A stretch of DNA of 64,000 bases, taken from positions 1 to 64,000 of the forward strand of contig DVML01000025.1 in assembly GCA_018714965.1 (NCBI GenBank). The letters run 5' to 3'. The notes under the pieces are model-generated. The model was not told the origin of the DNA. It searched no databases and saw only the letters and a list, made by a program, of their open reading frames with translations. The stretch is from Fimihabitans intestinipullorum (GTDB taxonomy: Bacteria; Bacillota_I; Bacilli_A; RF39; UBA660). Below, piece by piece: positions 7,154 through 16,727 of this stretch. Numbering within the stretch: the stretch's first letter is position 1; each line of letters begins with the position of its first letter. The position numbers and the translations under genes are program-made.

Positions 7154-10090
7154 ATGGTTCCACTTTATTTAAAAACAGAATATAGTTTGCTGGAAAGTAT
7201 GATACGAATTCCGGATCTCATTTCTTATGCAAAGGAACATCACATCGATACCCTTGCAATTACAGATTCGAATTTATACGGTGCGATGGAATTTTATTTG
7301 GCTTGTAAAAAAAATGATATCAAACCGATTATTGGTTTAGAAATCAAGTTGAATGATCTTCCATTTGTCGTTTATGCGAAATCGTATCGTGGATATCAGA
7401 GCTTATTAAAATTAAGTACGATTCAAAGTGAGAGATCTCTTTCGATCGAAGAAGTTGAGATGTATAGTGTAGATTTGTTATGTATTGTACCATTTGAAAG
7501 TAGTCCTCTATACCATCAGCTCAATAAAATTTATCAAGATCTTTTTATCGGATATAAATCGAAAGATCAGAGGATGCAATTAAAAAAAGACAATGCAGTC
7601 TACATGAAACCGATCTATTATTTAACGCAGGAAGATGAAAAGTTTTATCCGTACTTGATCGCAATTCAAAAGGGAATCTTATTGGAGGATGTAACTGATA
7701 AAAAAGAGGGACATCGTCTTTTCCCAGAAATGAAGTACGATATATCATTTGAGATGGATCTCCATAACCATGAAAAAATTGAATTGTTGTGTCAATTCGA
7801 ATTAGAAAAAGAAGAGAATTTGCTTCCTATTTACGATTGTCCAAATGGACTAGATGCTTATTCTTATTTGAAGCAGCTTTGTATCGAAGGACTTCGTCGC
7901 ATTTTTGGTACAACGGTTAAGAAAGTGTATTTAGAGAGATTGAAATACGAGTTAGATACGATTCAGAAAATGGGCTTTTGCAATTATTTTCTCGTTGTTT
8001 GGGATTACGTTAAATATGCGAAAGATCACGGAATTTTAGTCGGACCAGGTAGGGGAAGTGCAGCAGGATCTTTAGTATCTTACTGTCTTAATATTACAGA
8101 TGTCGATCCGATTCAATACGACCTTTTATTTGAACGGTTCCTAAATCCAGAGCGTATTACGATGCCGGATATCGATATCGATTTTGAATATAACAGAAGG
8201 GAAGAAGTCATCCAGTATTGTATTCAAAAATATGGTTTTAAGCGTGTTGCAGGAATCATTACATTTGGAACGTTAGGTGCAAAACAAGTAATTCGTGATG
8301 TCGCTCGTACGATGGATATCGATTTAAAATTAGTAGATCGTGTTTGTAAGTTATTGGATGCTAGAATGACATTACTAGAAAATTATAAAGCATCTAAGAA
8401 ATTGATAGATCTCATTCAATACGATCGCAACTTACAGAAGTTATATCAAGTTGCGCTTCGTTTAGAAGGTTTAAAACGACATACGTCAATTCATGCAGCG
8501 GGAATTGTTATGTGTCAAAAAGATCTAGATGAAGTAATTCCACTATCTTTGTCTCATGAAGGATTTTATACGACGGGATATTCTATGGAATATTTAGAAG
8601 ATCTTGGATTACTAAAGATGGATTTCTTGGCACTTCGTAATTTAACGTTGATTCGGGATGTTTTAGATAGTGTTGAAAAGATAGAACATACTCCACTATC
8701 ATTTACGGAAATTCCTCTTGATGATAAAGAGGCAATATCTATATTTACCGAAGTGAATACGGTTGGTATCTTTCAATTTGAATCTAGTGGAATGATGAAT
8801 TTTTTAAGGAAGTTTCGACCGAATAGCTTCGAAGAAGTTGCAGCGGCAATCGCTTTATTTCGACCGGGACCAATGCAGAATATCGATCACTTTATCAAAC
8901 GAAAAAGAGGGTTAGAAAAAATCGAATATATCCATCCTGATTTAGAGCCAATTTTAAAATCGACTTATGGAATTATCGTCTATCAAGAACAGATCATGCA
9001 GATCGCTCGTTTACTTGCTGGCTATACCTATGGGGAAGCAGATGTATTAAGACGTGCTATGAGTAAAAAGAAAGAAGAAGTACTCATTCGAGAAAAGGAT
9101 AAATTTATCAAACAAAGTACGGCTAGAGGCTATACGGAAAAGGTCGCGACAGAGGTATACGATTTGATTTTAAAATTCGCATCTTATGGATTTAACCGTG
9201 CTCATTCTGTTGCTTATTCTATGATTGCCTATAAAATGGCGTATTTGAAAGCTCATTATACGCAACACTTTATGAAAAGTTTATTATCTATGGTAATCGG
9301 AAGCGAGGTCAAAACAAAAGAATATAGTTATGAATGTAAGTTAAACCATATCACATTATTACCTCCTGATATTAACTTGAGTGGAAAGGAATATCAAATC
9401 GAGAAAAGTGGAATACGATATCCTTTTTCTAGTATTAAAAATATTGGAGGAAGCGTTGTGTCTATTCTTTTGGAAGAAAGAAATAAAAGACCTTTTACCG
9501 ATATCTATGATTTCTTTCAACGATGTTATGGAAAAGCGGTCAATAAAAAAGCAATCGAAAGTTTAAACGATGCGGGATGTTTTCGTTCGTTTGGAATCAA
9601 TCAACATACATTATATGAAAACATCGATCTTTTGATTAATTATTCTGAGGTTGCTCATGATATCGAAGAAGAATATGTGGAAAAGCCGATGTTGCAAAAA
9701 GTTGAAGAGTACTCTAAGAAAGAGAGAATGCAGAAAGAATTAGAAGTTTTTGGATTTTATCTTTCAGAGCATCCAGTAACAGAAAAGCGTTTACGCTATC
9801 CAAATAGTATTACGATTGCGATGGTTCCTAATTATTTTGATCGAGAGATCGATATCGTTTTATACGTCGACAAAGTGAAAGAAATTTCGACAAAGAAAAA
9901 TGATAAAATGGGATTTATCACAGGAAGTGATGAGTTGAATACGATCGATGTTGTTTTATTTCCTAAGATCTATGAACAATATTCTTTAGAGAAAGGAGAT
10001 ATTATTCTCGTTCGTGCGAAAGTAGAAAAACGATTTGATAAATTACAGCTTGTCGTTAGACAACTTCAAAAGTTAGAAGAAGATGTCTAA
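7154..10090 (+). CDS. dnaE: DNA polymerase III alpha subunit, DnaE type
   Basis: A C-family replicative polymerase of 978 aa, shorter than the usual 1100 or so. It has an N-terminal PHP domain, palm motifs GRGSAAGSLV and PDIDIDF (catalytic aspartates near residue 338-342), FRPGPMQNI, a helix-hairpin-helix region, and a C-terminal OB fold. The PHP metal ligands are lost: the usual HxH before TEYSLL reads Y-L-K, and the following TDHG is TDSN, so no PHP-based proofreading is expected. I start at 7154 because AGGAGGTG lies just upstream; an in-frame ATG at 7133 overlaps the TATAAT box. In Firmicutes DnaE usually extends primers and hands over to PolC, which is not in this window. Confidence 0.95.
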   Translation: MVPLYLKTEYSLLESMIRIPDLISYAKEHHIDTLAITDSNLYGAMEFYLACKKNDIKPIIGLEIKLNDLPFVVYAKSYRGYQSLLKLSTIQSERSLSIEEVEMYSVDLLCIVPFESSPLYHQLNKIYQDLFIGYKSKDQRMQLKKDNAVYMKPIYYLTQEDEKFYPYLIAIQKGILLEDVTDKKEGHRLFPEMKYDISFEMDLHNHEKIELLCQFELEKEENLLPIYDCPNGLDAYSYLKQLCIEGLRRIFGTTVKKVYLERLKYELDTIQKMGFCNYFLVVWDYVKYAKDHGILVGPGRGSAAGSLVSYCLNITDVDPIQYDLLFERFLNPERITMPDIDIDFEYNRREEVIQYCIQKYGFKRVAGIITFGTLGAKQVIRDVARTMDIDLKLVDRVCKLLDARMTLLENYKASKKLIDLIQYDRNLQKLYQVALRLEGLKRHTSIHAAGIVMCQKDLDEVIPLSLSHEGFYTTGYSMEYLEDLGLLKMDFLALRNLTLIRDVLDSVEKIEHTPLSFTEIPLDDKEAISIFTEVNTVGIFQFESSGMMNFLRKFRPNSFEEVAAAIALFRPGPMQNIDHFIKRKRGLEKIEYIHPDLEPILKSTYGIIVYQEQIMQIARLLAGYTYGEADVLRRAMSKKKEEVLIREKDKFIKQSTARGYTEKVATEVYDLILKFASYGFNRAHSVAYSMIAYKMAYLKAHYTQHFMKSLLSMVIGSEVKTKEYSYECKLNHITLLPPDINLSGKEYQIEKSGIRYPFSSIKNIGGSVVSILLEERNKRPFTDIYDFFQRCYGKAVNKKAIESLNDAGCFRSFGINQHTLYENIDLLINYSEVAHDIEEEYVEKPMLQKVEEYSKKERMQKELEVFGFYLSEHPVTEKRLRYPNSITIAMVPNYFDREIDIVLYVDKVKEISTKKNDKMGFITGSDELNTIDVVLFPKIYEQYSLEKGDIILVRAKVEKRFDKLQLVVRQLQKLEEDV

Positions 10091-10115
10091 TGTGTGTAAA
10101 TCCATAGAATGATTA

Positions 10116-10143
10116 TTGCTAATTGTAACTCTTTTGATATAAT
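10116..10143 (+). promoter_or_regulatory. Promoter of pilin-like gene
   Basis: TTGCTA, 16 bases, TATAAT, followed by an AGGGG ribosome site. Confidence 0.6.
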
Positions 10144-10166
10144 AAAACTGAATAGGGGTATGTATA

Positions 10167-11225
10167 ATGAGAAGAAAAAACGGGTTTACTTTATTAGAAG
10201 TACTAGCTGTGATTGTCGTGTTGGCTATCATTGCTTTGATTACTGTACCGCTTGTTATGAATGCAATTGATAGTGCAAAAAGAGGTGCATTTGAAAGTAG
10301 TGCTTATGGAATTATCAGTTCCGGAGATTACTATGTTGCAAAAAAGGCATTTAAAAATGAGAACTATGCTGGAGAGACATTAGATTTACCAGAAGCAAAA
10401 GACAAACTTGGCTATAAAGGTAGTGTTCCGACTGATGGTAAATTGATTATCAAAAACAAAGAAAGCCTCGCTCTTGTTATGCATGATACGAAATTTTGCG
10501 CGATCAAAGAATTCGACCAAGATAAAGTAACAATTACTGATTACAACAAAGAAACCTGTAAATTAGAAGTGACAGATGTGGAGAAAGCGCCGACTGTTTC
10601 TACATCATATCAATTATATAACGAAGATCAAAACGCGAGTTTATCGATTGTCGCAACAAGTGAATATGGGATTCGCTCTGTAAAATATCTACAGGGAAAT
10701 CAACCTGAAGATACAGTGGCAACTTCTGGAATTCCTATCGCTCTCCAAGGAGAACAATACGTTGTAAATGGATTAACGCAAAATGGTTACTATACTGTCT
10801 ATGTAGAAGATCAGCATGGAAATACCACGATGAAGAGAGTTGTTATCGAAGGAATTATCGTATTAGAAGGAAGTTTTGAAGATTTATACGTGAGTGGATC
10901 TTTTGGAGCATTGTCGTCTAGTTGGGGAAGTTTCCGTCGAACTCTTACGATCAATACGAAAAACGATGTAAAAATTGTCGACGCACGATATACCAAAGGG
11001 TATAGTTACGATGATATTAGTAGTTTTGAAAATAATACTTCTTTTGGCGATAAAATAGATTATGAAGAAGATCGTATGAGTTTCACTGCGACAGGTCTAT
11101 GGTTACAGCGAGTGACAGTTTATGTGAAATATGAATATCAAGAGGAAGTGAAACCTGGAAAGTTTGAACCAAGATATGCATCGAAGATATATAAAACTAG
11201 GTTTTCAAATGTATTTGGAGATTAA
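10167..11225 (+). CDS. Type IV pilin-like secreted protein, 352 aa
   Basis: The N-terminus MRRKNGFTLLEVLAVIVVL is a class III prepilin signal: cleavage after Gly6 by a prepilin peptidase, a Phe at +1, Glu at +5 and a hydrophobic helix to about residue 30. Two cysteines near residues 112 and 132 could form a disulfide. About residues 140-225 look like an Ig-like bacterial domain, and the last 120 residues are beta-rich and unassigned. At 352 aa it is longer than a normal major pilin, so it may be a minor or adhesive pilin. No pilus ATPase, peptidase or platform gene is nearby. It forms a single-gene unit with its own promoter and terminator. Confidence 0.8.
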   Translation: MRRKNGFTLLEVLAVIVVLAIIALITVPLVMNAIDSAKRGAFESSAYGIISSGDYYVAKKAFKNENYAGETLDLPEAKDKLGYKGSVPTDGKLIIKNKESLALVMHDTKFCAIKEFDQDKVTITDYNKETCKLEVTDVEKAPTVSTSYQLYNEDQNASLSIVATSEYGIRSVKYLQGNQPEDTVATSGIPIALQGEQYVVNGLTQNGYYTVYVEDQHGNTTMKRVVIEGIIVLEGSFEDLYVSGSFGALSSSWGSFRRTLTINTKNDVKIVDARYTKGYSYDDISSFENNTSFGDKIDYEEDRMSFTATGLWLQRVTVYVKYEYQEEVKPGKFEPRYASKIYKTRFSNVFGD

Positions 11226-11251
11226 AAAGTGCACGTTGTAGCACTTTTTTT
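11224..11251 (+). terminator. Terminator after pilin-like gene
   Basis: Perfect 9-bp stem AAAAAGTGC/GCACTTTTT with an 8-base loop and T-run. Confidence 0.85.
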
Positions 11252-11261
11252 GTACAAAAAA

Positions 11262-11355
11262 GGGACCGTCCCCTGAGACGGTCCCAATAAAAGAATAAAA
11301 AGGGGTTGGCTAGTGTGATACTAGCATTTTCCAATTCGGTTTAATTTCGAATTGG
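11262..11355. repeat. Three perfect hairpins in a row
   Basis: The first has 9-bp arms GGGACCGTC/GACGGTCCC with a 6-base loop, the second GCTAGT/ACTAGC with a 5-base loop, and the third CCAATTCG/CGAATTGG with a 9-base loop. None has a T-run. They are unusually GC-rich for this genome and lie between the pilin terminator and the recG promoter. They could be a small structured RNA, a repeat element or a nucleoid-type site. Confidence 0.6.
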
Positions 11356-11454
11356 TGCTTCCTATCTTAATCGATAAAGCATCTTTTGTCAACCTTTTTT
11401 TTGAAAAAAATGACGAAAGATGTAAAAAAATGCACGAACAAGATTGAAACGACA

Positions 11455-11483
11455 TTGACCCACAAACACATGTTTGCTATACT
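11455..11483 (+). promoter_or_regulatory. recG promoter
   Basis: TTGACC, 17 bases, TATACT; it fixes the recG start at 11509 because longer in-frame starts lie upstream of it. Confidence 0.8.
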
Positions 11484-11508
11484 GAAGATAGTGTCAGTAG
11501 GTGATAAG

Positions 11509-13482
11509 ATGGAATTAAAAGACTTGAGAGGATTAGGACCTAAGGGAATTGAAAAGTTGGCTCGCTTAGGAATTACTTCTGTTGCTGATCTGCTTTCTTA
11601 TTATCCATATCGTTATGAAATGTTACAAAGAACCAATATGGATGCAGTGCAAGATCAAGAGAAGGTCGTCATCGATGGAATCGTAGAATCCGAACCACGC
11701 AGTTTTTATTTTAAGAGAAATATGAATCGAATGAGTTTTCGGTGTCAGGCACAGAATCGTATTTTTTCAGTATCTATTTTCAATCGTAGCTTTTTGAAAC
11801 AACATTTACAGATTGGAACAAATATTATCATAATTGGAAAATATGATCAAAAGCACAATACGATCACTGCATCTGATATTCGGTTTGGAGTTTTATCCGA
11901 TATTCCGGAACTTGTCCCAATTTATCATTTAACAGATGGAATAACGGAAAAACAATTGCGTCAATATATCGAAAACGCTTTTCAAGACCTTTCACATTTA
12001 GGGGACGAAATACCTTCGGAGATTTCTCAAGCTTATCAATTTTTATCGAAAGCTGAAAGTGTTCGAATCGTGCATAAACCTCAAGATATGATTGAGTTAA
12101 AAAAAGCGCGTACGAGGCTAAAGTATGAAGAACTATTTACGTACATGTTGAAATTAAACTTATTAAAGAGAGAGACAAAGATGGAAGAAGGGTTGAAAAG
12201 AACTCAACATCATTCAGAATTACAGTCTATGATCGAGTCACTACCTTTTCAATTGACAGAAGATCAAGAAAAGTGTATTTTTCAAATCGAACGAGATTTC
12301 TTGGCTTCTCATCGTATGAATCGTTTGATTCAGGGAGATGTAGGGAGCGGGAAAACAGTGCTTTCCTTTTTAGCGATCTATTTAAATTATCTCGATGGAT
12401 ATCAAAGTGCTTTCATGGCACCGACGGAAATTTTGGCGAGTCAACATTACGATAACATGAAAAAACAGTTTCAAAACATACCGATCAAAATAGCGAAGTT
12501 GACAGGAAATTTGACGTTAAAAGAAAAAAGAGAAATATGGAATGGGTTAGAAAGTGGAGAGATCGATGTCGTCGTCGGAACACACGCCTTGATTAGCGAG
12601 AATGTCATTTATCGCAATTTAGGACTTGTCATCACTGATGAACAACATCGTTTTGGCGTCAATCAGCGAGCAAATTTAAAAAATAAAGGAATTCGACCGG
12701 ATGTCCTATATATGAGTGCGACACCAATACCACGAACCTATGCTTTAACTCTTTATGGAGATATGGATATTTCCAGTATTCATACAGTTCCTTCTGGGAA
12801 AAAGAAAATTATCACCTTGCTCAAAAAAGAATCCGAGATGAAGGATGTCTTGATGGCAATGTATGAGGAATTAAAAAAGCATCATCAGATATATGTCGTA
12901 GCACCTTTGATCGAGGAAAGTGATAAGAGCGAAGAGACGGATGTATACAAGTTAGAACAAAATATGAATAAAGCATTTGGAAAAGTAGTGAAAATAGGTG
13001 TATTGCACGGCAAGATGAAACCAGAAGAAAAAGAAGAAATTATGAAGAAGTTTCAGGCCAATGAGATTCAGATCCTAATCAGTACTACAGTGATTGAAGT
13101 AGGGGTCGATGTAAAGAACGCGACGATGATTGTCATTTTTGACGCGTTTCGCTTTGGACTTGCTACACTTCATCAATTGCGTGGTAGAGTAGGTAGAAAC
13201 GATTTTCAATCATACGCGATTTTGATTAGCAATCATGAAACCGAACGCCTTTCTATTTTGACAAATACGAACGATGGATTTAAAATCAGCGAAGAAGATT
13301 TTAAATTACGTGGTAGTGGTGATTTGTTTGGACTACGTCAGAGTGGTGATATGGTTTTTCAGATCGCAAATTTAAAGCAGGATTTAAGTATTGCATTACG
13401 TGCAAAAGAAGATAGTGAACGTTATTTAGAACAATTAAGTGAAGAACAAATCAAGCAAAAAGCGGTTTGTTACTTAGACTGA
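11509..13482 (+). CDS. recG: ATP-dependent DNA helicase RecG
   Basis: RecG remodels stalled replication forks and branch-migrates Holliday junctions. The 657-aa protein opens with MELKDLRGLGPKGIEKL, the typical N-terminus. It has the OB wedge domain (about 55-150), Walker A GDVGSGKT (about 275), DEQH box (about 376), SATPIPRT, and helicase C motifs ending in QLRGRVGR. AGGTGAT precedes the chosen ATG. A longer reading to 11386 would overlap the promoter. It is transcribed alone; in Bacilli recG often sits near fapR-plsX, which are not seen here. Confidence 0.97.
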   Translation: MELKDLRGLGPKGIEKLARLGITSVADLLSYYPYRYEMLQRTNMDAVQDQEKVVIDGIVESEPRSFYFKRNMNRMSFRCQAQNRIFSVSIFNRSFLKQHLQIGTNIIIIGKYDQKHNTITASDIRFGVLSDIPELVPIYHLTDGITEKQLRQYIENAFQDLSHLGDEIPSEISQAYQFLSKAESVRIVHKPQDMIELKKARTRLKYEELFTYMLKLNLLKRETKMEEGLKRTQHHSELQSMIESLPFQLTEDQEKCIFQIERDFLASHRMNRLIQGDVGSGKTVLSFLAIYLNYLDGYQSAFMAPTEILASQHYDNMKKQFQNIPIKIAKLTGNLTLKEKREIWNGLESGEIDVVVGTHALISENVIYRNLGLVITDEQHRFGVNQRANLKNKGIRPDVLYMSATPIPRTYALTLYGDMDISSIHTVPSGKKKIITLLKKESEMKDVLMAMYEELKKHHQIYVVAPLIEESDKSEETDVYKLEQNMNKAFGKVVKIGVLHGKMKPEEKEEIMKKFQANEIQILISTTVIEVGVDVKNATMIVIFDAFRFGLATLHQLRGRVGRNDFQSYAILISNHETERLSILTNTNDGFKISEEDFKLRGSGDLFGLRQSGDMVFQIANLKQDLSIALRAKEDSERYLEQLSEEQIKQKAVCYLD

Positions 13483-13525
13483 GTGTATAAAAATAGTCAT
13501 ATGTATGTTTTTAGGGAGAAAGTAA

Positions 13526-13554
13526 TTGAACTTTGTTTTTTATCATGGTATAAT
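13526..13554 (+). promoter_or_regulatory. Promoter of DUF1292/coiled-coil pair
   Basis: TTGAAC, 17 bases, TATAAT. Confidence 0.75.
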
Positions 13555-13587
13555 ATGATAATAAGAGTGGAGAAGGGGAGAACATAG

Positions 13588-13863
13588 ATGCAAGAGAAAA
13601 GATATATCGAAATCGAACAAGAAGATGGAACGTTAAAACAAGCAGAGTTAATCTTGACTTTTCATCTGGATAGTACGAATAAAGATTATATGGTTTATTC
13701 TTTTGATGAGACAGATGATCATGATTCGACTATTTTATATACGGCAGAAGTATTGTGGAATGAAGATGAAAGTTGTAGTCTAAATAAGATCGATGATCCT
13801 AAGACTTGGAATGAGATCAAAGAATTGATGAGAAATTTAATTAAGAAAAGTAGCGAGGAGTGA
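13588..13863 (+). CDS. DUF1292-family protein (YrzB-like), 91 aa
   Basis: A small acidic protein matching the DUF1292 pattern widespread in Firmicutes: an opening YIEIEQEDGT strand, a central KDYMVYSFDE segment and a short C-terminal helix. In Bacillus, members lie in the yrrL-yrrK-yrzB group and have no known biochemical role. Here it is instead paired with a 773-aa coiled-coil protein that starts four bases after its stop, which suggests a shared function or co-regulation. Confidence 0.8.
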   Translation: MQEKRYIEIEQEDGTLKQAELILTFHLDSTNKDYMVYSFDETDDHDSTILYTAEVLWNEDESCSLNKIDDPKTWNEIKELMRNLIKKSSEE

Positions 13864-13867
13864 CAGT

Positions 13868-16189
13868 ATGGATAGTCAGAGAATAAGAGAGATTGTGCAA
13901 CGGGCAGTTGCGGATGCTATTGAAGCTTTAAAAGGATATTTTGATGGTCAAAGCTTATCACAAGAAGAAAAGGCAGTGATCTTTGATACTCTTGAAGCGG
14001 GGGTGCCATATCATCCAGAAGAGTTGAATCTGATGACCGATGAGGAAAAAAAGTACTATGATAGAAATTATATGAAGACGATTCATAGTATGAAATCTGG
14101 AATTCTCGATCATGGACAAACAGTAGATGAAACCGCTGAGAAATATCACAATTATCAAGCAATCGAGAGAAAAGCATCTCGTGATGTAATGAGTTTTTTG
14201 AAAGAAAATATCCCCAAAAGTGAATCATTGAGCTCGCTTTTAGATACGCTGCAATTTGATGATAATAATGAAAATGATAGAATTTATGCGGCTATATTTA
14301 CGAGTTTATTAACACAACAATTAACAAAAATCATGGATGATATTGCAACGAAAGTGGTTGAAGTTGACATACAAAATAAAAATACTGCCGAATACGATCG
14401 TCGTGTACAAATGGAAAATGGAGATCTTTTAAAAATCTTTAAGGATCAATATGCGAAAGTCGCAAAAGAGCGAGCAGAAAAGATGGCGATGGAAGATGCT
14501 GAAAAGGCAGCAAAAGCAGATTATGAAGCCGGAAATGAAGATCACAAGGAACCACAGCTATTAGACTCTATGAGTGATGTTTATCGTAGCGCATATGTCG
14601 GTAAGTATAGTAAAGCATATAAATTGGCAATCAACAAATTGAAACCACATGGACCGGCTGCAGATCCAGATGACGAATTAGAACAATTACGTCAACTGCA
14701 AGAGCAAAATGAGAAAAAAGGCAAGAAGAAATCTAAGCCTGCTAAGTTAAAAAGTGCTGCACACAAATTAAAAGTAAATAAATTTGGTGTTAAATTCTTG
14801 AATAAAGTAGGTAAGTGGGGACAAAGACAATTAAATGATGTAGAAGATGTTATAGAGGAATTTGGATCTGTTCGAGCTATTCATAATCCTTATAGAGAAA
14901 ACTATTATTCAAAGGCTGAAAGAGAACGTTGTGAGAAGATTTTAATAGCGTATGAACGTTTGCAAGAACTTTTGGGAATCAGTCCTGCACGTAATCGAGA
15001 TGGATCTAAACCTTATATAAGTATTAAAGATGCTATGGCAGTGGCTGGTTTAACAAAAGCTCAGAAACAATCCCTTCAAGCATTGGAAGGAAAAGTGACA
15101 AAGGCCTATCATACATTGGCTCATACAGCTAAGGATTCAACAGAGCTAGATGCGATTGTAAAAGAAGCGGATGAGTTACTGGATCAGTTTTTAGTGCGTG
15201 AAGATCAGATTATGATTCCTTCCATCGTGGGAAAAGTAACGACATTCCTTAAAGATGGAGAAAAGTTTGGATACATTGGTTCTTTATATCATATGCCAAA
15301 ATTAAAGGAAGCTTATGATATATTGATGGACCAAAAGCCATTAACTCGTGCAAATTATGCTAAAGCACTTGATTTAACGGACAAAATGGAGAAATTCTAT
15401 GAGTTAGAAAGAAAATTAGCGAAGAGCTTCATGGCGCATAAGTTAGAAAAACAAGAAACCGCAAAACCAGCTGAGAAGAAACCAACTGCAGCTCCTACAC
15501 AAAAACCGGAAGAAGCAACTGCGGCTAAGCCAACACCAGCTCCAACGTTTACTCCAGTTGCACAATCGAGTCCAAAGCCTAGCCAGGCAGAACCGGTCTT
15601 GACGCAAGCTGAATTACTTCGTCAACTACACGAAGCTCAACAAGAAACAATTGAATTGAGAGAAAAAAATAAAAAACTAAATGAAACGTTGAAAAAGAGA
15701 AGCAAGAGTTTGAAATCAGCTAAAAATGATAAGAGAAGATTGAAAACAGAAAATACTCAGTTGAAACAATCTATCGAGTTATTAACGAAGAATGTAAATG
15801 AATTAAGTAGACAAATGCAACAGATGACAAGTGATTTAAATATACTTAGAGATGCAGTTGCAAAAGAAGAACGCCAGAAGGAACAGTATAAACAAATGGT
15901 AGATGAAATGAGGAAAGCAATAAAGCATCAACCATCAGTAGAGTTGAATTCAGACGAAAAAGAAGTTGAAGAACTCGCATCTTACATGGATCGAATTGAT
16001 AAGAAACGCTTTTTTGAAAATGAGGCATCTCACGACGTTTTAAATGATCTTTATATGTTAAAAGCGAAAGGAAATTTACGACCTGAATATGCTGAAAAAT
16101 TAAATAAAGCAATTCGTCAGATCGAGGAAGGTAGAAGTGTCGCAAAAGGTCAACCGGAACTTGATATTCCGTTTCAGAAACATTTATAA
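13868..16189 (+). CDS. Large hypothetical coiled-coil protein, 773 aa
   Basis: No family recognised. The protein is soluble and highly charged. About residues 1-520 are mainly helical. Then comes a Lys/Pro/Ala/Thr-rich linker (about 525-575, with repeats such as KPTPAPTFTP), a long coiled coil (about 585-690) and a short C-terminal helical tail. This layout resembles cytoskeletal or scaffold proteins. It has no membrane segment. It is the second gene of a two-gene operon with the DUF1292 protein and ends in a strong terminator. A structural or cell-organisation role is a guess. Confidence 0.75.
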   Translation: MDSQRIREIVQRAVADAIEALKGYFDGQSLSQEEKAVIFDTLEAGVPYHPEELNLMTDEEKKYYDRNYMKTIHSMKSGILDHGQTVDETAEKYHNYQAIERKASRDVMSFLKENIPKSESLSSLLDTLQFDDNNENDRIYAAIFTSLLTQQLTKIMDDIATKVVEVDIQNKNTAEYDRRVQMENGDLLKIFKDQYAKVAKERAEKMAMEDAEKAAKADYEAGNEDHKEPQLLDSMSDVYRSAYVGKYSKAYKLAINKLKPHGPAADPDDELEQLRQLQEQNEKKGKKKSKPAKLKSAAHKLKVNKFGVKFLNKVGKWGQRQLNDVEDVIEEFGSVRAIHNPYRENYYSKAERERCEKILIAYERLQELLGISPARNRDGSKPYISIKDAMAVAGLTKAQKQSLQALEGKVTKAYHTLAHTAKDSTELDAIVKEADELLDQFLVREDQIMIPSIVGKVTTFLKDGEKFGYIGSLYHMPKLKEAYDILMDQKPLTRANYAKALDLTDKMEKFYELERKLAKSFMAHKLEKQETAKPAEKKPTAAPTQKPEEATAAKPTPAPTFTPVAQSSPKPSQAEPVLTQAELLRQLHEAQQETIELREKNKKLNETLKKRSKSLKSAKNDKRRLKTENTQLKQSIELLTKNVNELSRQMQQMTSDLNILRDAVAKEERQKEQYKQMVDEMRKAIKHQPSVELNSDEKEVEELASYMDRIDKKRFFENEASHDVLNDLYMLKAKGNLRPEYAEKLNKAIRQIEEGRSVAKGQPELDIPFQKHL

Positions 16190-16197
16190 GATTTACC

Positions 16198-16226
16198 AAA
16201 AAAGCGAAATAACATTTCGCTTTTTT
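16198..16226 (+). terminator. Terminator after the 773-aa gene
   Basis: Perfect 13-bp stem around an AAC loop ending in six T. Confidence 0.9.
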
Positions 16227-16286
16227 ACTACTTACGAACATTGTATTTTTGATCTATCTGTAGTATAATGAGAAATAGGTGATACT

Positions 16287-16712
16287 ATGTTTTACATATG
16301 GATAGGAATTATCATTTTATTAACGATTGTGGAGTTATTAACAGTAAAACTAACAACTGTGTATTTTGTTTTTTCTGGTATTGTCGCTTTGTTGCTTTCA
16401 TTTCGAGTTGAAAGCTTTCCGATACAGTTTGCGGTGTTTGCAATTTTGGGAATTGTACTTTTGATTACGACGAAGCCAACTTTGGAAAGATTATTAAAAC
16501 GAACACCATCTAGCTTAGATCAAGAATCTATTTTGGGAATGCAGGGAGTTGTGATTGATGCGATGAAGAAAAATCACCCTGGAACAATTAAAGTAGATGG
16601 AAAAGTATGGGCTGCAATCTCACAAAAGAAAATTAAAGTGGGAAGTACAGTGAAGATACTAGAAGTTGATGGTATGACGTTAAAGGTTGCACCGATTGAA
16701 GAAGAGGCATAA
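16287..16712 (+). CDS. NfeD-family membrane protein, 141 aa
   Basis: Two to three membrane helices (about residues 3-70) followed by a cytosolic OB-fold domain (about 80-137: MQGVVIDAM...GTIKVDGKVWAA...VGSTVKILEVDGMTLKV), the short NfeD form. NfeD proteins usually partner a stomatin/flotillin-type protein in membrane organisation; none is adjacent here. A TATAAT box precedes it and AGGTGATACT sets the start. The next gene, a CPBP protease, begins 15 bases later, so they share a transcript. Confidence 0.85.
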   Translation: MFYIWIGIIILLTIVELLTVKLTTVYFVFSGIVALLLSFRVESFPIQFAVFAILGIVLLITTKPTLERLLKRTPSSLDQESILGMQGVVIDAMKKNHPGTIKVDGKVWAAISQKKIKVGSTVKILEVDGMTLKVAPIEEEA

Positions 16713-16727
16713 TAAGCTGGTGGTTGT

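Noticed and set aside
13917..14228. Leftward frame of about 100 codons inside the 773-aa gene
   Set aside because: Antisense shadow of a real gene; no ribosome site and no recognisable product.
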